42,380 nt of DNA from Novosphingobium sp. UBA6722 (GTDB lineage: Bacteria; Pseudomonadota; Alphaproteobacteria; Sphingomonadales; Sphingomonadaceae): contig DKII01000015.1 of NCBI GenBank assembly GCA_002454125.1, positions 22,273 through 64,652 of the forward strand, given 5' to 3'. Positions within the stretch are counted from its first letter, which is position 1. Each line of letters opens with the position of its first letter. Made by a program: the position numbers and the translations under genes. Positions 8,225-16,496 of the stretch are shown piece by piece. The notes beneath the pieces were generated by a model. That model had not been told where the DNA came from. It did no database searches and saw nothing but the letters and a program-made list of their open reading frames with translations.

Positions 8225-9568
8225 ATGCTAACGATTGCACTCGCCCTGGCGGCGGGCAGCCTCCCCGATGACGGGCAGTGCCGCTCGATCGCGCAGGATC
8301 CGGAAGCTGCCCTGGCCTATGCCAGCGGGCTGCAGGGGTTCATCTACGGCTATCCATTGGTCGACCTGCTCAAGCAGCGGCACAACGAAACGCACCGCGT
8401 CAGCCCGGACCAGCCGGTTGCCGCGCCAGTCAACACGATCGCGATCTATCCGCATCTGCTGACCCCGGAAACGCAGGGGCAGCTGCGCGCTGCCAATGCC
8501 GATACGCTCTATCTCAATGCCTGGCTCGATCTCTCGAAGGGACCGGTGCTGGTCGACGTCCCAGCGTTCGGCGCGCGCTATTACACTTTGGCCTTCATGG
8601 ACCTCTACGGCCGCCCCCAGCACCTGGGCACGAGGACCAATGGCGGTTCTGCGCGGCGGTACGCGCTGATCGGTCCATCCGGGGGGAATGTTCCGGCGGG
8701 TTACGAGGCCTTCCCCCTTTCGACCGATACGGTCTGGATGCTGGGCCGGGTCCTGGCGACCGACAATGCCGATCTGGTCAAGGCAAAGGCGCTTGCAGCC
8801 GCGATCCGGATGACCGGGGCAGCGGGTGAGCCAGTGACTGCCGCCGCCCCGCTGCAACCCTTCGACAGCTTGCATTACTTCGAACTGCTCAATCAGGCCT
8901 TGCGCATGGTTCCGGCCAAGCCGGGCGAAGCCGCCCTGATGGCGCAGTTCGACCAGGCCGGGTTCGGTCCGGGCCGGCAGTTCGACCCGGCAAAACTCAG
9001 GCCCGGCGAGACATTGGGGCTGGGCTGCGCGGTGCGACTGGGGCCGAAAGTCCTGGCCCAGCGAGGATTTCGTCCATCCCGTATCCAGAACGGCTGGATG
9101 TGGTCTGGGGCCATGGCCGATCCGGGCAACGACTTCCTGCTCCGCGCCGAAGTAGCGCGCGGCGGCTATGTCAACGCACCCGAGGAATCGATCTATCCCG
9201 CCGCAATCACCGATAATCGCGGCGAAATGCTCGACGGTAAGCGGCTCTATCGCATTCGCTTTGCGATGGGACAGCTGCCCCCGGTCGGCGCCTTCTGGTC
9301 GCTGACAGCCTATGATCGCACAACCTCGCAGCTCGTGGCCAACCCGCTGAAGCGCTACAACATCGGCGATCGCACGCCCGGCCTGCGTCAGGATCGGGAC
9401 GGTTCGCTGTCACTCTATCTGTCCGCCGCAAAGCCGCCAGCTGGGTCCTCGAACTGGTTGCCGGTTCCACCCGGCGCATTCCACGTCGTGTTGCGCCTCT
9501 ACCTGCCGCGCGCCGAGGCGCTTGACGGGCGCTATGCCCTGCCTCCGATCGAAAGGATCGAGCCGTGA
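8225..9568 (+). CDS. DUF1254/DUF1214-type protein
   Basis: This 447-residue protein begins with a short hydrophobic stretch (MLTIALALAAG) that may be a weak signal peptide. A DUF1254-type N-terminal half follows (GFIYGYPLVDLL, ANADTLYLNAWLDLSKGP, YYTLAFMDLYG) and then a DUF1214-type C-terminal half (FWSLTAYDRTTSQLV). Proteins of this pair of domains are widespread in catabolic clusters but have no agreed reaction. ATG 8225 follows GGAGAGG. The gene is first in an operon with the P450 (overlap GTGA) and a SnoaL-like protein, so it may act on the same compound, perhaps in the periplasm. I cannot name a function. Confidence 0.82.
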   Translation: MLTIALALAAGSLPDDGQCRSIAQDPEAALAYASGLQGFIYGYPLVDLLKQRHNETHRVSPDQPVAAPVNTIAIYPHLLTPETQGQLRAANADTLYLNAWLDLSKGPVLVDVPAFGARYYTLAFMDLYGRPQHLGTRTNGGSARRYALIGPSGGNVPAGYEAFPLSTDTVWMLGRVLATDNADLVKAKALAAAIRMTGAAGEPVTAAAPLQPFDSLHYFELLNQALRMVPAKPGEAALMAQFDQAGFGPGRQFDPAKLRPGETLGLGCAVRLGPKVLAQRGFRPSRIQNGWMWSGAMADPGNDFLLRAEVARGGYVNAPEESIYPAAITDNRGEMLDGKRLYRIRFAMGQLPPVGAFWSLTAYDRTTSQLVANPLKRYNIGDRTPGLRQDRDGSLSLYLSAAKPPAGSSNWLPVPPGAFHVVLRLYLPRAEALDGRYALPPIERIEP

Positions 9569-10809
9569 TCAGGCCAACCACCGATATCGACGCCTTCTCT
9601 CCCGAAGTTTATGCCGACGAGGCGGCGATTGCAGCCAAGTTCGCCGCCATGCGCGCCCAGGGCGACATCCTGTGGATCGAGCAGGAGCCCTATCGCCCGT
9701 TCTGGGCCGTGCTGCGCCACCAGGACATCATGGAGGTGGAGCGCAACACCAAGGTCTGGCTCAATGCCCCGCGCCTGACCCTGTTGCCCGCCTGGTTCGA
9801 GGATCGCACCATCGCCCAGTTCGGCAGCAGGACTGGGCCGGTGCGGACCCTGCTCGACATGGACGAGCCTGATCATCGCAAGCACCGCCAGCTGACCCAG
9901 TCATGGTTCAATTCGAAGTTCCTGGGCACCCTGCGTGAACGGATGCGGCTGCTGGCCCGCGAATATGTCGACAAGATCGAACGGCTTGCACCGCAGGGCG
10001 AGTTCGATTTCGTCGAGGAGATCGCGGTGCCCTATCCGCTGATCATGATCACCTCGATCCTCGGCCTGCCCGAAAGCGATGCGCCGCTGGTGCTGCGCCT
10101 GACCCAGGAGCTGTTCGGGGCCAGCGATCCCGATCGCAATGCCAACGGCGATTTCGGGCTGGCGACTGCGATGGAGTTCTTCGGCTACCTGGGGGGCGTG
10201 GTGCAGGAGCGGCGCCAGGATCCGCAGGATGACCTGATGTCAGTGATCGCGACCGCCTTGATCGACGGCGATCCGCTGTCCGACATGGATACGCTGTCCT
10301 ACGGCATGTTGCTGGCGGCAGCCGGACATGACACGACCAGCTCCAGTGTCGGGGTCGGCATGATGCAATTGGCCCGCAATCCCGCAGAGTTCGCCAAGCT
10401 CAAGGCCAATCCCACCTTGATTGCCCCGGCTGCGCAAGAGATTTTCCGCGGGGCCACCCCGGTACGCCACTTCATGCGCACCGCTGCCGTCGATACCGAG
10501 TTGGCCGGTCAGCCTATCGCGGCGGGAGAGCAGGTGGCCATCCTCTACCTGTCCGGCAACCGCGACGAGCGCGCCTTTGACGAGCCCGACGCCTTCCGGA
10601 TCGACCGCAGCCCCAACCGCCACCTTGGCTTCGGCTATGGTGCGCACCACTGTCTTGGCCGGATCCTGGCAGAGATGGAGCTGGAGGCCCTGTTCGCCGA
10701 GATTGCCGCGCGCGTCGCGACGATCGAGCTTGCTGGCGAGCCCGAATGGGTCAAGACCAACCACACCGGCGGATTGAAGCGCCTGCCGGTGCGGGTAACG
10801 ATGCAATGA
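9565..10809 (+). CDS. Cytochrome P450
   Basis: This 414-residue soluble bacterial P450 is complete. The I-helix oxygen-activation motif AGHDTT lies at 253-258, the K-helix ExxR at E292-R295, and the haem loop FGYGAHHCLG places the ligand cysteine at C363. It starts at GTG 9565, overlapping the stop of the DUF1254-type gene. It would hydroxylate a hydrophobic substrate with electrons from a ferredoxin, yet no ferredoxin or reductase gene lies in the window. In a steroid-like pathway a side-chain or ring hydroxylation (CYP125-type role) is possible; the sequence does not decide it. Confidence 0.95.
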   Translation: MIRPTTDIDAFSPEVYADEAAIAAKFAAMRAQGDILWIEQEPYRPFWAVLRHQDIMEVERNTKVWLNAPRLTLLPAWFEDRTIAQFGSRTGPVRTLLDMDEPDHRKHRQLTQSWFNSKFLGTLRERMRLLAREYVDKIERLAPQGEFDFVEEIAVPYPLIMITSILGLPESDAPLVLRLTQELFGASDPDRNANGDFGLATAMEFFGYLGGVVQERRQDPQDDLMSVIATALIDGDPLSDMDTLSYGMLLAAAGHDTTSSSVGVGMMQLARNPAEFAKLKANPTLIAPAAQEIFRGATPVRHFMRTAAVDTELAGQPIAAGEQVAILYLSGNRDERAFDEPDAFRIDRSPNRHLGFGYGAHHCLGRILAEMELEALFAEIAARVATIELAGEPEWVKTNHTGGLKRLPVRVTMQ

Positions 10810-10829
10810 TTACGACGAGAGCCATGACC

Positions 10830-11453
10830 ATGACCGACCTTGAAGCCCGTATCGACCGCCTGGAATCCCTCGACGCGATCCGCCAGCTCCCGGCCAAATA
10901 TGCTCTGGCGCTCGACATGCGCGATATGGACGCGATGGTCTCGCTATTTCCGGCCGATGTCCGGGTCGGTAAGGATGCCAGCGGCCGCCAGGCGCTGCGG
11001 GCCTATATGGACCGCACGCTCCGTTCGCCCTTTACCGGCACCTCGCACCACATCGGCGGCCACGTGATCGAATTCGACGATCCGGACCACGCGCATGGTG
11101 TCGTCTATTCCAAGAACGAGCACGAGACCGGCGATGAGTGGGTCATCATGCAGATGATGTACGTCGATGACTATGTGCGGCACGACGGGCGCTGGTTCTT
11201 CGCCCGGCGCCTCCCGCTTTACTGGTACGCCACCGACCTCAACAAGCCGCCGATTGGCGACAAAAAGATGCGCTGGCCGGGGACCGAGTGGGTGGAAGGC
11301 AACTTCCACAAGCTGTTCCCCAGCTATGCCGAGTTCTGGGCGCGCGCGGGCGATCACGGTGGCCCGGTGCCGGACCCCGCACCGCTCGAAAAGTTCCTGG
11401 AGACCATGCGGCGGGGTGCCGCCCCGCCCAAGGTCAAAGTGCGGGCAGACTAG
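10830..11453 (+). CDS. SnoaL-like (NTF2-fold) protein 3
   Basis: This 207-residue protein opens with MTDLEARIDRLESLDAIRQL and continues with the LDMRDMDAMVSLF turn of SnoaL-like proteins. Its core has several histidines and aromatics (GTSHHIGGHVIEF, MQMMYVDDYVRHDGRWFFAR). It is about 40 residues longer than its paralogues because of a C-terminal tail. I prefer ATG 10830, with GAGAG upstream at 8 bp; ATG 10806 (overlapping the P450 stop) and 10824 are in-frame alternatives. Its tight linkage to the P450 suggests it processes the hydroxylated product, possibly as a dehydratase or isomerase. The stop is shared head-to-head with SDR 2 in the sequence CTAG. Confidence 0.8.
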   Translation: MTDLEARIDRLESLDAIRQLPAKYALALDMRDMDAMVSLFPADVRVGKDASGRQALRAYMDRTLRSPFTGTSHHIGGHVIEFDDPDHAHGVVYSKNEHETGDEWVIMQMMYVDDYVRHDGRWFFARRLPLYWYATDLNKPPIGDKKMRWPGTEWVEGNFHKLFPSYAEFWARAGDHGGPVPDPAPLEKFLETMRRGAAPPKVKVRAD

Positions 11454-12262
11454 AAGTAGTAGCTCGCCCCATTGGCGACGAGCACCGAACCGTTGACGTA
11501 ACTGGCGTCATCGCTGGCCAGGAAGGCAACAGTTGCCGCAATCTCAGCCGGATCGGCCATCCGGCCGAGCGGAATCGCCGCTTCCATTGAGGCAATCCAT
11601 TCGTCCGGAATGCCCTGCATGATCGGCGTGTTGGTCGGTCCGGGTGCCACGGCATTGACCCGGATCCGGCGCGGCGCCAGTTCGCGCGCCAGCTGGCGGG
11701 TCAACCCGATCACGGCGGCCTTGCTGGCGCAATAGTGTGCGCTGCCCTCGCCCGACTGGGCGCTGGTGGAGCTGAGGTTGATGATCGCGCCCGGATTGCC
11801 ATCCTGCGCCAGGACCCGCGCGAATTCGCGGCAGACATAGAAGGTGCCGTTGAGGTTGACCGCCAGAACCCCGGCCCAGCCATCGTCCTCCATGTGGATC
11901 ACCTGGTCGACGATCGTTTCAGAGCTGCCCTGTTCGGCCAGCTCGGCATTGCGCTGGGCCATGCTGGCATAGAACTGGTCAGAACCGTCATGCGCAGCCT
12001 TGCCGATACCGGCGTTGTTGACTGCAATGTCCAGCCGCCCGAACGCCGCACGCGCGGCCTTGACCGCAGCAGCGACCGAGGCGGAATCGGCGACATTGCA
12101 GGCCAGCGCCAGCGTCGCGCCGCTGCTGGCAGCCTGGGCCTGATCCAGATCGAGCGCGGCAACCTGCGCTCCTTCTTCCATGAGCCGCCGGACGATCGCC
12201 GCGCCAATCCCTCGGCCCGCGCCGGTCACGATTGCCGCCCGCCCGGCCAGCCGCCCGCTCAT
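11450..12262 (-). CDS. Short-chain dehydrogenase/reductase 2
   Basis: This 270-residue SDR has TGAGRGIG near the N-terminus, NNAG, and catalytic residues in NLSSTSAQ and YCASK. Between NNAG and the helix that normally follows, it carries an extra segment (about KAAHDGSDQFYASMAQRNAE onward) that makes it longer than its neighbours and probably lies over the active site. ATG 12262 overlaps the stop of the KstD-like gene (TCAT on the plus strand). It is third in a minus-strand operon with the KstD-like flavoprotein and SDR 3, so a hydroxysteroid dehydrogenase role is likely but not proven. Confidence 0.9.
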   Translation of the reverse strand: MSGRLAGRAAIVTGAGRGIGAAIVRRLMEEGAQVAALDLDQAQAASSGATLALACNVADSASVAAAVKAARAAFGRLDIAVNNAGIGKAAHDGSDQFYASMAQRNAELAEQGSSETIVDQVIHMEDDGWAGVLAVNLNGTFYVCREFARVLAQDGNPGAIINLSSTSAQSGEGSAHYCASKAAVIGLTRQLARELAPRRIRVNAVAPGPTNTPIMQGIPDEWIASMEAAIPLGRMADPAEIAATVAFLASDDASYVNGSVLVANGASYYF

Positions 12263-13953
12263 GCCGCGTTGCTTCCGGTCAGGTGGTTGGCGGCGATATA
12301 GCCAAAGGTCAGCGCCGGGCCGATTGTTACTCCGGCACCCGGATAGCTCTCACCCATGGCGGAAGCGGCGCTGTTGCCGATCGCATAGAGCCCGCCGATC
12401 GGCTTGCCCCCTGCATCCAGCACGCGGGCCAGGGCATCGGTCTTCAGGCCGCCATTGGTGCCGATGTCGCCAGGGTAGATCGGCATGGCATAGAACGGGC
12501 CCTTGTTGAGCGGACGCAGGCACGGATTTGGGGCAACCCGCGGATCGCCGTACATCTTGTCATAGGCTGCTTCGCCGCGGTGAAAGTCGGGGTCTTCGCC
12601 CTTGGCGGCATTGGCATTGAAGCGGCTGACCGTTGCTTCGAGCTGCGCCGGATCGACCCCCATCTGCTCGGCCAGTTCGGCAATTGTCCGGCCCTTCTTG
12701 AGGATCGTCTTGACCATGCCGTTCTGCGCCCAGTCCGGCACCAGCGGATAGACCGGCCCCACGGGATAGGAATGGCGATAGGTGTGATCGAAGACGAACC
12801 AGCTGGGGCTGGCATCGCCATGCTCACGCTGGCGCCGGGCCATCTGCTGGCCAACGATGTGATAGGACGCCGCTTCGTTGAGATAGCGCGTGCCCTGCTG
12901 ACTGACCATCATGCAGCCCGGCAGTGCCCGCTCGATCGTGCAGAGCCGGCCGCGGTCCTCGCCCGGCACGTAGAACACCGGGGCGGCCCAGGTCGATTGC
13001 AGGTTCATCGTTTCGGCGCCCAGCGCCTGTCCGGCGCGGATCGCATCGCCCGTATTGCCGCTGGTCCCGCCCGAATAGAGCGCATTGGGATAGAGCGGCG
13101 CATGGGCATCGCGCATGGCCTGGTTCTTGTCGAACCCGCCGGCTGCCAGCACCACGCCCTTGCGCGCGCGGATCCGCATAGGTCTGCCATCGCGGCGCAC
13201 CACGGCGCCGACGACCTTGCCATCTTCCTTGATTAGCTCCTCAAGCCCGCTGTTCAGCCACAGCGGCACCCTGGCCTCGTTCAGCGCCAGCCGCAGCCCG
13301 CCGGCCAAGGCATTGCCCAGCGTCAGGCGGCGGTCCTTGCGCGAGATGAAGCGGAACGGCCAGTCGAACCAGTAGCGCATCAGGCTCTTGGCCAGATGCC
13401 ACGGCCAACCCTTGGCGCGGAACAGCAGGATATAGGTCTCGTCGAAATGCCAGTTGAGATAGCCGAACAGCGAGGCCGCGGGCGAGGCAAAGCGCAAGGT
13501 CCGCACATCCTTGCCCAGCCGGCGCCCGTCCAATGGCAGCGGCATGTGGGTGCGATAGCCGGTGGGCGATCCGCCCGGGTTCTCGGCGTGGTAATCGGGA
13601 TAGGGAAAGGCGTGGTACTCGATCTCGGTATTGGCACCCATCCAGCGCAGCATCTTGGCCGCGTTCTCGACATAGGCGCGGATGTTCTCGTCGGGCACGT
13701 TGTCGGCCGACAGGGCCCGGACATATTTGAAGGCATCGTCGACGCTGTCGTGGAAGCCAGCTGCCGCAGCCTGGTCGCTGGCCGGAATCCAGATCCCTGC
13801 GCCAGAGGTGGCGGAGGTTCCGCCCCACAGCTTCTCCTTCTCGATGATCAGCACATCGGCATGGTTCTTCGCCGCAACCAGCGCCGAGAGCATGCCCCCC
13901 GCCCCCGATCCCACCACAAGAACATCGACTTCCGCGTCCCAGCCAGTGCTCAT
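12259..13953 (-). CDS. 3-ketosteroid Delta1-dehydrogenase-like flavoprotein (KstD family)
   Basis: This 564-residue flavoprotein has the FAD motif VVGSGAGG (about 13-20), then GGTSATSGAGIWIP. Its C-terminal signature GNSAASAMGESYPGAG is nearly that of classical KstD; the tyrosine and glycine (near Y537 and G541) correspond to the residues that polarise the 3-keto group in known enzymes. Length fits the family (about 510-570). It would remove hydrogens from ring A of a 3-ketosteroid, the step that leads towards ring opening. ATG 13953 follows GGGAG. Flanked by SDRs on both sides, it sits in the same operon. Delta4 dehydrogenases of this superfamily are the main alternative. Confidence 0.85.
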   Translation of the reverse strand: MSTGWDAEVDVLVVGSGAGGMLSALVAAKNHADVLIIEKEKLWGGTSATSGAGIWIPASDQAAAAGFHDSVDDAFKYVRALSADNVPDENIRAYVENAAKMLRWMGANTEIEYHAFPYPDYHAENPGGSPTGYRTHMPLPLDGRRLGKDVRTLRFASPAASLFGYLNWHFDETYILLFRAKGWPWHLAKSLMRYWFDWPFRFISRKDRRLTLGNALAGGLRLALNEARVPLWLNSGLEELIKEDGKVVGAVVRRDGRPMRIRARKGVVLAAGGFDKNQAMRDAHAPLYPNALYSGGTSGNTGDAIRAGQALGAETMNLQSTWAAPVFYVPGEDRGRLCTIERALPGCMMVSQQGTRYLNEAASYHIVGQQMARRQREHGDASPSWFVFDHTYRHSYPVGPVYPLVPDWAQNGMVKTILKKGRTIAELAEQMGVDPAQLEATVSRFNANAAKGEDPDFHRGEAAYDKMYGDPRVAPNPCLRPLNKGPFYAMPIYPGDIGTNGGLKTDALARVLDAGGKPIGGLYAIGNSAASAMGESYPGAGVTIGPALTFGYIAANHLTGSNAA

Positions 13954-13970
13954 CTACGTGCTCCCGCAGC

Positions 13971-14744
13971 TCAGGACGGAATGTACAGCTGGGCCGACTT
14001 GCCGCCATCGACCGGCAACGCCACGCCGGTGATATAGCTGGCGGCATCGGACAGCATGAAGACGATCGCTTCGGCCAGTTCTTCCGGCTGGCCGCCGCGG
14101 CCCATCGGGATTGCCTCGGCAGTCTTCGCCGCCAGTTCCGGCGCCTTGGTCGCGAAATCGAGCGTGGCGGCCGTATTGACCTGACCCGGCACGATCGCAT
14201 TGACCCGGATGCCCTGCCGCGCACCTTCCATCGCCGCAACAGCCGTGAACTGGATCAGCGCCGCCTTGGAAGCCGAATAGCTTGAATAGTTGGCCATCGC
14301 CCGGATCGCCGTGGTCGACGAGATGTTGACGATCGAGCCCTTCCCCTGCGCCGCCATGACCTTCATCGCCGCCTTGGTGCCGACAAAGACGGCATCGGCA
14401 TTGACTGCGAAGTCCTTGCGCCAGTGCTCAAGCTTCAATCGGCTGATCGGGGCATAGTGGGTCGACATGGCATTGTTGACCAGCATGTCGAGCCGGCCAT
14501 GGCGGGCGGCGACATCCTCGATCAGCGCCTCGAATGCAGGGAAATCGGTCACATCGAGCTGCACAGCCTCGACCTTGCCGCCCTCGCCGGTAATCTGCGC
14601 CTTGGCGCTGTCGAGCAGCTCCTGGCGCCGGCCACAGATTACAACCTGGGCACCCCGACGCGCCAGCAAGGCAGCAGTAGCCAGCCCGATGCCGTCGCTT
14701 CCGCCGGTGACAATGGCGACCTTGCCGGTCAGATCCTGGCTCAT
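13971..14744 (-). CDS. Short-chain dehydrogenase/reductase 3
   Basis: This 257-residue classical SDR shows TGGSDGIG for cofactor binding, NNAM in place of NNAG, the serine in NISSTTA and YSASK as the catalytic Tyr/Lys. The start at ATG 14744, with AGGAGAG a few bases upstream, is much better than the longer open frame, which runs into the promoter region. It is the first gene of the minus-strand operon with the KstD-like enzyme and SDR 2. A role as hydroxysteroid dehydrogenase or 3-oxoacyl reductase is possible. A TTGACA box on the minus strand (14831-14826) could be its -35 element, close to operator copy 3. Confidence 0.9.
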   Translation of the reverse strand: MSQDLTGKVAIVTGGSDGIGLATAALLARRGAQVVICGRRQELLDSAKAQITGEGGKVEAVQLDVTDFPAFEALIEDVAARHGRLDMLVNNAMSTHYAPISRLKLEHWRKDFAVNADAVFVGTKAAMKVMAAQGKGSIVNISSTTAIRAMANYSSYSASKAALIQFTAVAAMEGARQGIRVNAIVPGQVNTAATLDFATKAPELAAKTAEAIPMGRGGQPEELAEAIVFMLSDAASYITGVALPVDGGKSAQLYIPS

Positions 14745-14837
14745 GCCCTCTCCTGTGTTTCGTCTTGCGCGCAGCACGGCGCGGGGGATTCCAAAGAAAC
14801 GCAATTGACGCAGCTATGCGGTTTCTGTCAACCTAAT

Positions 14838-14865
14838 GCGTAATCAAACTGTCCAACTATTACGA
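14838..14865. promoter_or_regulatory. Candidate operator, copy 3 (GCGTAA-N16-TTACGA)
   Basis: GCGTAA at 14838-14843 and TTACGA at 14860-14865 keep the common 22-bp half-site distance, with one mismatch at the last base. The site ends 22 bp before the start of SDR 4 and lies upstream of a minus-strand TTGACA (14831-14826). It sits in a 143-bp divergent gap. Confidence 0.7.
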
Positions 14866-14887
14866 ATCTTTCGAGTTAGGAACACGC

Positions 14888-15649
14888 ATGACCGATCTTT
14901 CCGGCAAAGTGGCACTGGTAACGGGTGCCGGGCAAGGGGTCGGACAGGGAATCGCCCTTGCGCTAGCAGCGGCCGGCGCGAAAGTGGCGGTAACCGGCCG
15001 GACCCTGGCCAAGCTGGAGACGACCTGCGGCCTGATTGCCGAGCGCGGCGGCGATGCCCTGGCGATTGCCGGAAACGTCAAGGATACCGCCAGCCTGGCC
15101 GACATGGTGGCGCAGACCGTCGCGCGGTTCGGCGGGCTCGATATCCTGGTCAATAATGCTCAGGAAGTACCCAACGGCGAACTGCTGGATGTCAGTGACG
15201 AGGCTTTCCTGGCCGGATTTGAATCCGGGCCGCTGGCCAGCTTCCGGCTGATGAAGCTGGCCCACCCGCACATGGTGGCGCGAGGCGGCGGGGTGATCGT
15301 CAACCTCGCCTCCTCGGCCGGGATCCGCTGGGACATGACCGGCTATGGCGCCTATGGCGCGGTCAAGCAGGCAACCCGGGTCCTTACCCGCGCGGCAGCT
15401 GCGGAATGGGGCCGGCAGGGTATTCGCGTCCTGACTATCGCGCCCCATGCCGAAAGCCCCGGCCTGAAATGGTGGATCGCCAACAATCCGGAAGAGGCCG
15501 AGGCCTTCTTCCGCACGATCCCGCTTGGCCGGATCGGCAAGCTGGAAGAGGATATCGGCCGCGCTGTCGCGGCATTGTGTTCATCGGACATGGCCTACCT
15601 GACCGGTGCAACGATCCCGCTTGATGGCGGGCAGGCCAATTTCGACTGA
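14888..15649 (+). CDS. Short-chain dehydrogenase/reductase 4
   Basis: This 253-residue SDR has TGAGQGVG at the cofactor site, NNAQ instead of NNAG, the serine in NLASSAG and YGAVK for Tyr/Lys. The C-terminal GATIPLDGGQ is typical. ATG 14888 follows TTAGGAAC. It is divergent from SDR 3 and followed after 7 bp by an EthD-like gene, forming a two-gene unit. NAD(P)-dependent oxidation or reduction of a ring hydroxyl or of a side-chain hydroxyacyl group is the likely chemistry. Substrate and direction are unknown. Confidence 0.9.
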   Translation: MTDLSGKVALVTGAGQGVGQGIALALAAAGAKVAVTGRTLAKLETTCGLIAERGGDALAIAGNVKDTASLADMVAQTVARFGGLDILVNNAQEVPNGELLDVSDEAFLAGFESGPLASFRLMKLAHPHMVARGGGVIVNLASSAGIRWDMTGYGAYGAVKQATRVLTRAAAAEWGRQGIRVLTIAPHAESPGLKWWIANNPEEAEAFFRTIPLGRIGKLEEDIGRAVAALCSSDMAYLTGATIPLDGGQANFD

Positions 15650-15656
15650 CCGGCGG

Positions 15657-16358
15657 ATGGAAAAGGTCATCGCCCTGCTTTGGTGCACGGACGGTACTGA
15701 CCGGGCCGCGTTCAATGCCGGGCTCCTGACGCGGCTGCCAAAAGCCCTGATCGCCGCCGGGGCCAGCAATATCAGGCTCAACCTGGAGGATGCGATCAGC
15801 GCGGCCGGCGCGCACCTGCGCCAGTCGCGCGGTGCCCGGCAGCATGATGCCGCCGTGCAATTCTGGTTACCCTCGGCCAACCGTCTGCTGCGCGGCGGGA
15901 TCGACGCGGCCCTCTCGGCCGCCGCTGACCATTGGCATGGCTGGATCGTGGCGGAATCAACCATTATCGCCAACACAGCCCATCCGGCCGCGCCTGGCCA
16001 GCGCACGACCGGCTGGGCCCAGCTGGCCTTCCTGACCCTGCCCAAGCGCCTTTCGCACGGCGATTGGCTCGCGCTCTGGCAGGATCGCCATACCCAGGTC
16101 GCGATCGAGACCCAGGCCAACTTTGAGTATGTCCAGAACCTCGTCGTCCGCCCGCTCACCGACAATGCGCCGCCCTATGTGGCAATCGTCGAGGAGTGCT
16201 TTCCCGAGGCAGCCCTGACCGATCCCTTCGCCTTCTTCGACGCCGTCGGTGATCCGGCCAGGTTCAAGGCCAACCTTGATCGCATGATGGAAAGCTGCGA
16301 CCGCTTCATCGAGCGCGGGACCATCGACGTGATCCCGACCGGGCAATACACTGCCTGA
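15657..16358 (+). CDS. EthD-like (dimeric alpha/beta-barrel) protein
   Basis: This 233-residue protein appears to hold two ferredoxin-like repeats. One is near the start (MEKVIALLWCTDGTD), and a clearer one from about residue 120 onward (LPKRLSHGDWLALWQDRHTQ, then FEYVQNLV and PYVAIVEECF) resembles EthD domains. EthD-like proteins accompany P450 and ring-degrading systems but have no single known reaction. I start at ATG 15657, 7 bp after SDR 4, because upstream in-frame starts overlap that gene; the ribosome-binding site is weak (GGCGG). Function is not assignable beyond a supporting or isomerase-like role. Confidence 0.7.
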   Translation: MEKVIALLWCTDGTDRAAFNAGLLTRLPKALIAAGASNIRLNLEDAISAAGAHLRQSRGARQHDAAVQFWLPSANRLLRGGIDAALSAAADHWHGWIVAESTIIANTAHPAAPGQRTTGWAQLAFLTLPKRLSHGDWLALWQDRHTQVAIETQANFEYVQNLVVRPLTDNAPPYVAIVEECFPEAALTDPFAFFDAVGDPARFKANLDRMMESCDRFIERGTIDVIPTGQYTA

Positions 16359-16408
16359 CGCCGCTTTTCACGCGAAGCCCAAGCGTTTTGCCCAAACCGG
16401 CGCAATTT

Positions 16409-16436
16409 GCGTAACTAAATACTATTTGAAATCCGC
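16409..16436. promoter_or_regulatory. Candidate operator, copy 4 (GCGTAA-N16-ATCCGC)
   Basis: The left half GCGTAA (16409-16414) is perfect; the right half ATCCGC (16431-16436) differs at two positions but sits at exactly the shared distance. It lies 60 bp upstream of the seven-gene operon that starts at 16497. Confidence 0.6.
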
Positions 16437-16461
16437 AAAACGGCGCTATAAGCGCATCGAA

Positions 16462-16475
16462 ACGCATTAATGCGT
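16462..16475. promoter_or_regulatory. Perfect 14-bp palindrome upstream of the SDR 5 operon
   Basis: ACGCATTAATGCGT is fully self-complementary and uses the same TGCGT/ACGCA core as the operators, but in the opposite arrangement and with no spacer. It lies 21 bp before ATG 16497, between operator copy 4 and the start codon. It may be a second binding site for the same regulator or for another one. Confidence 0.5.
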
Positions 16476-16496
16476 CGAATCATGGGAGAGGTTGGG

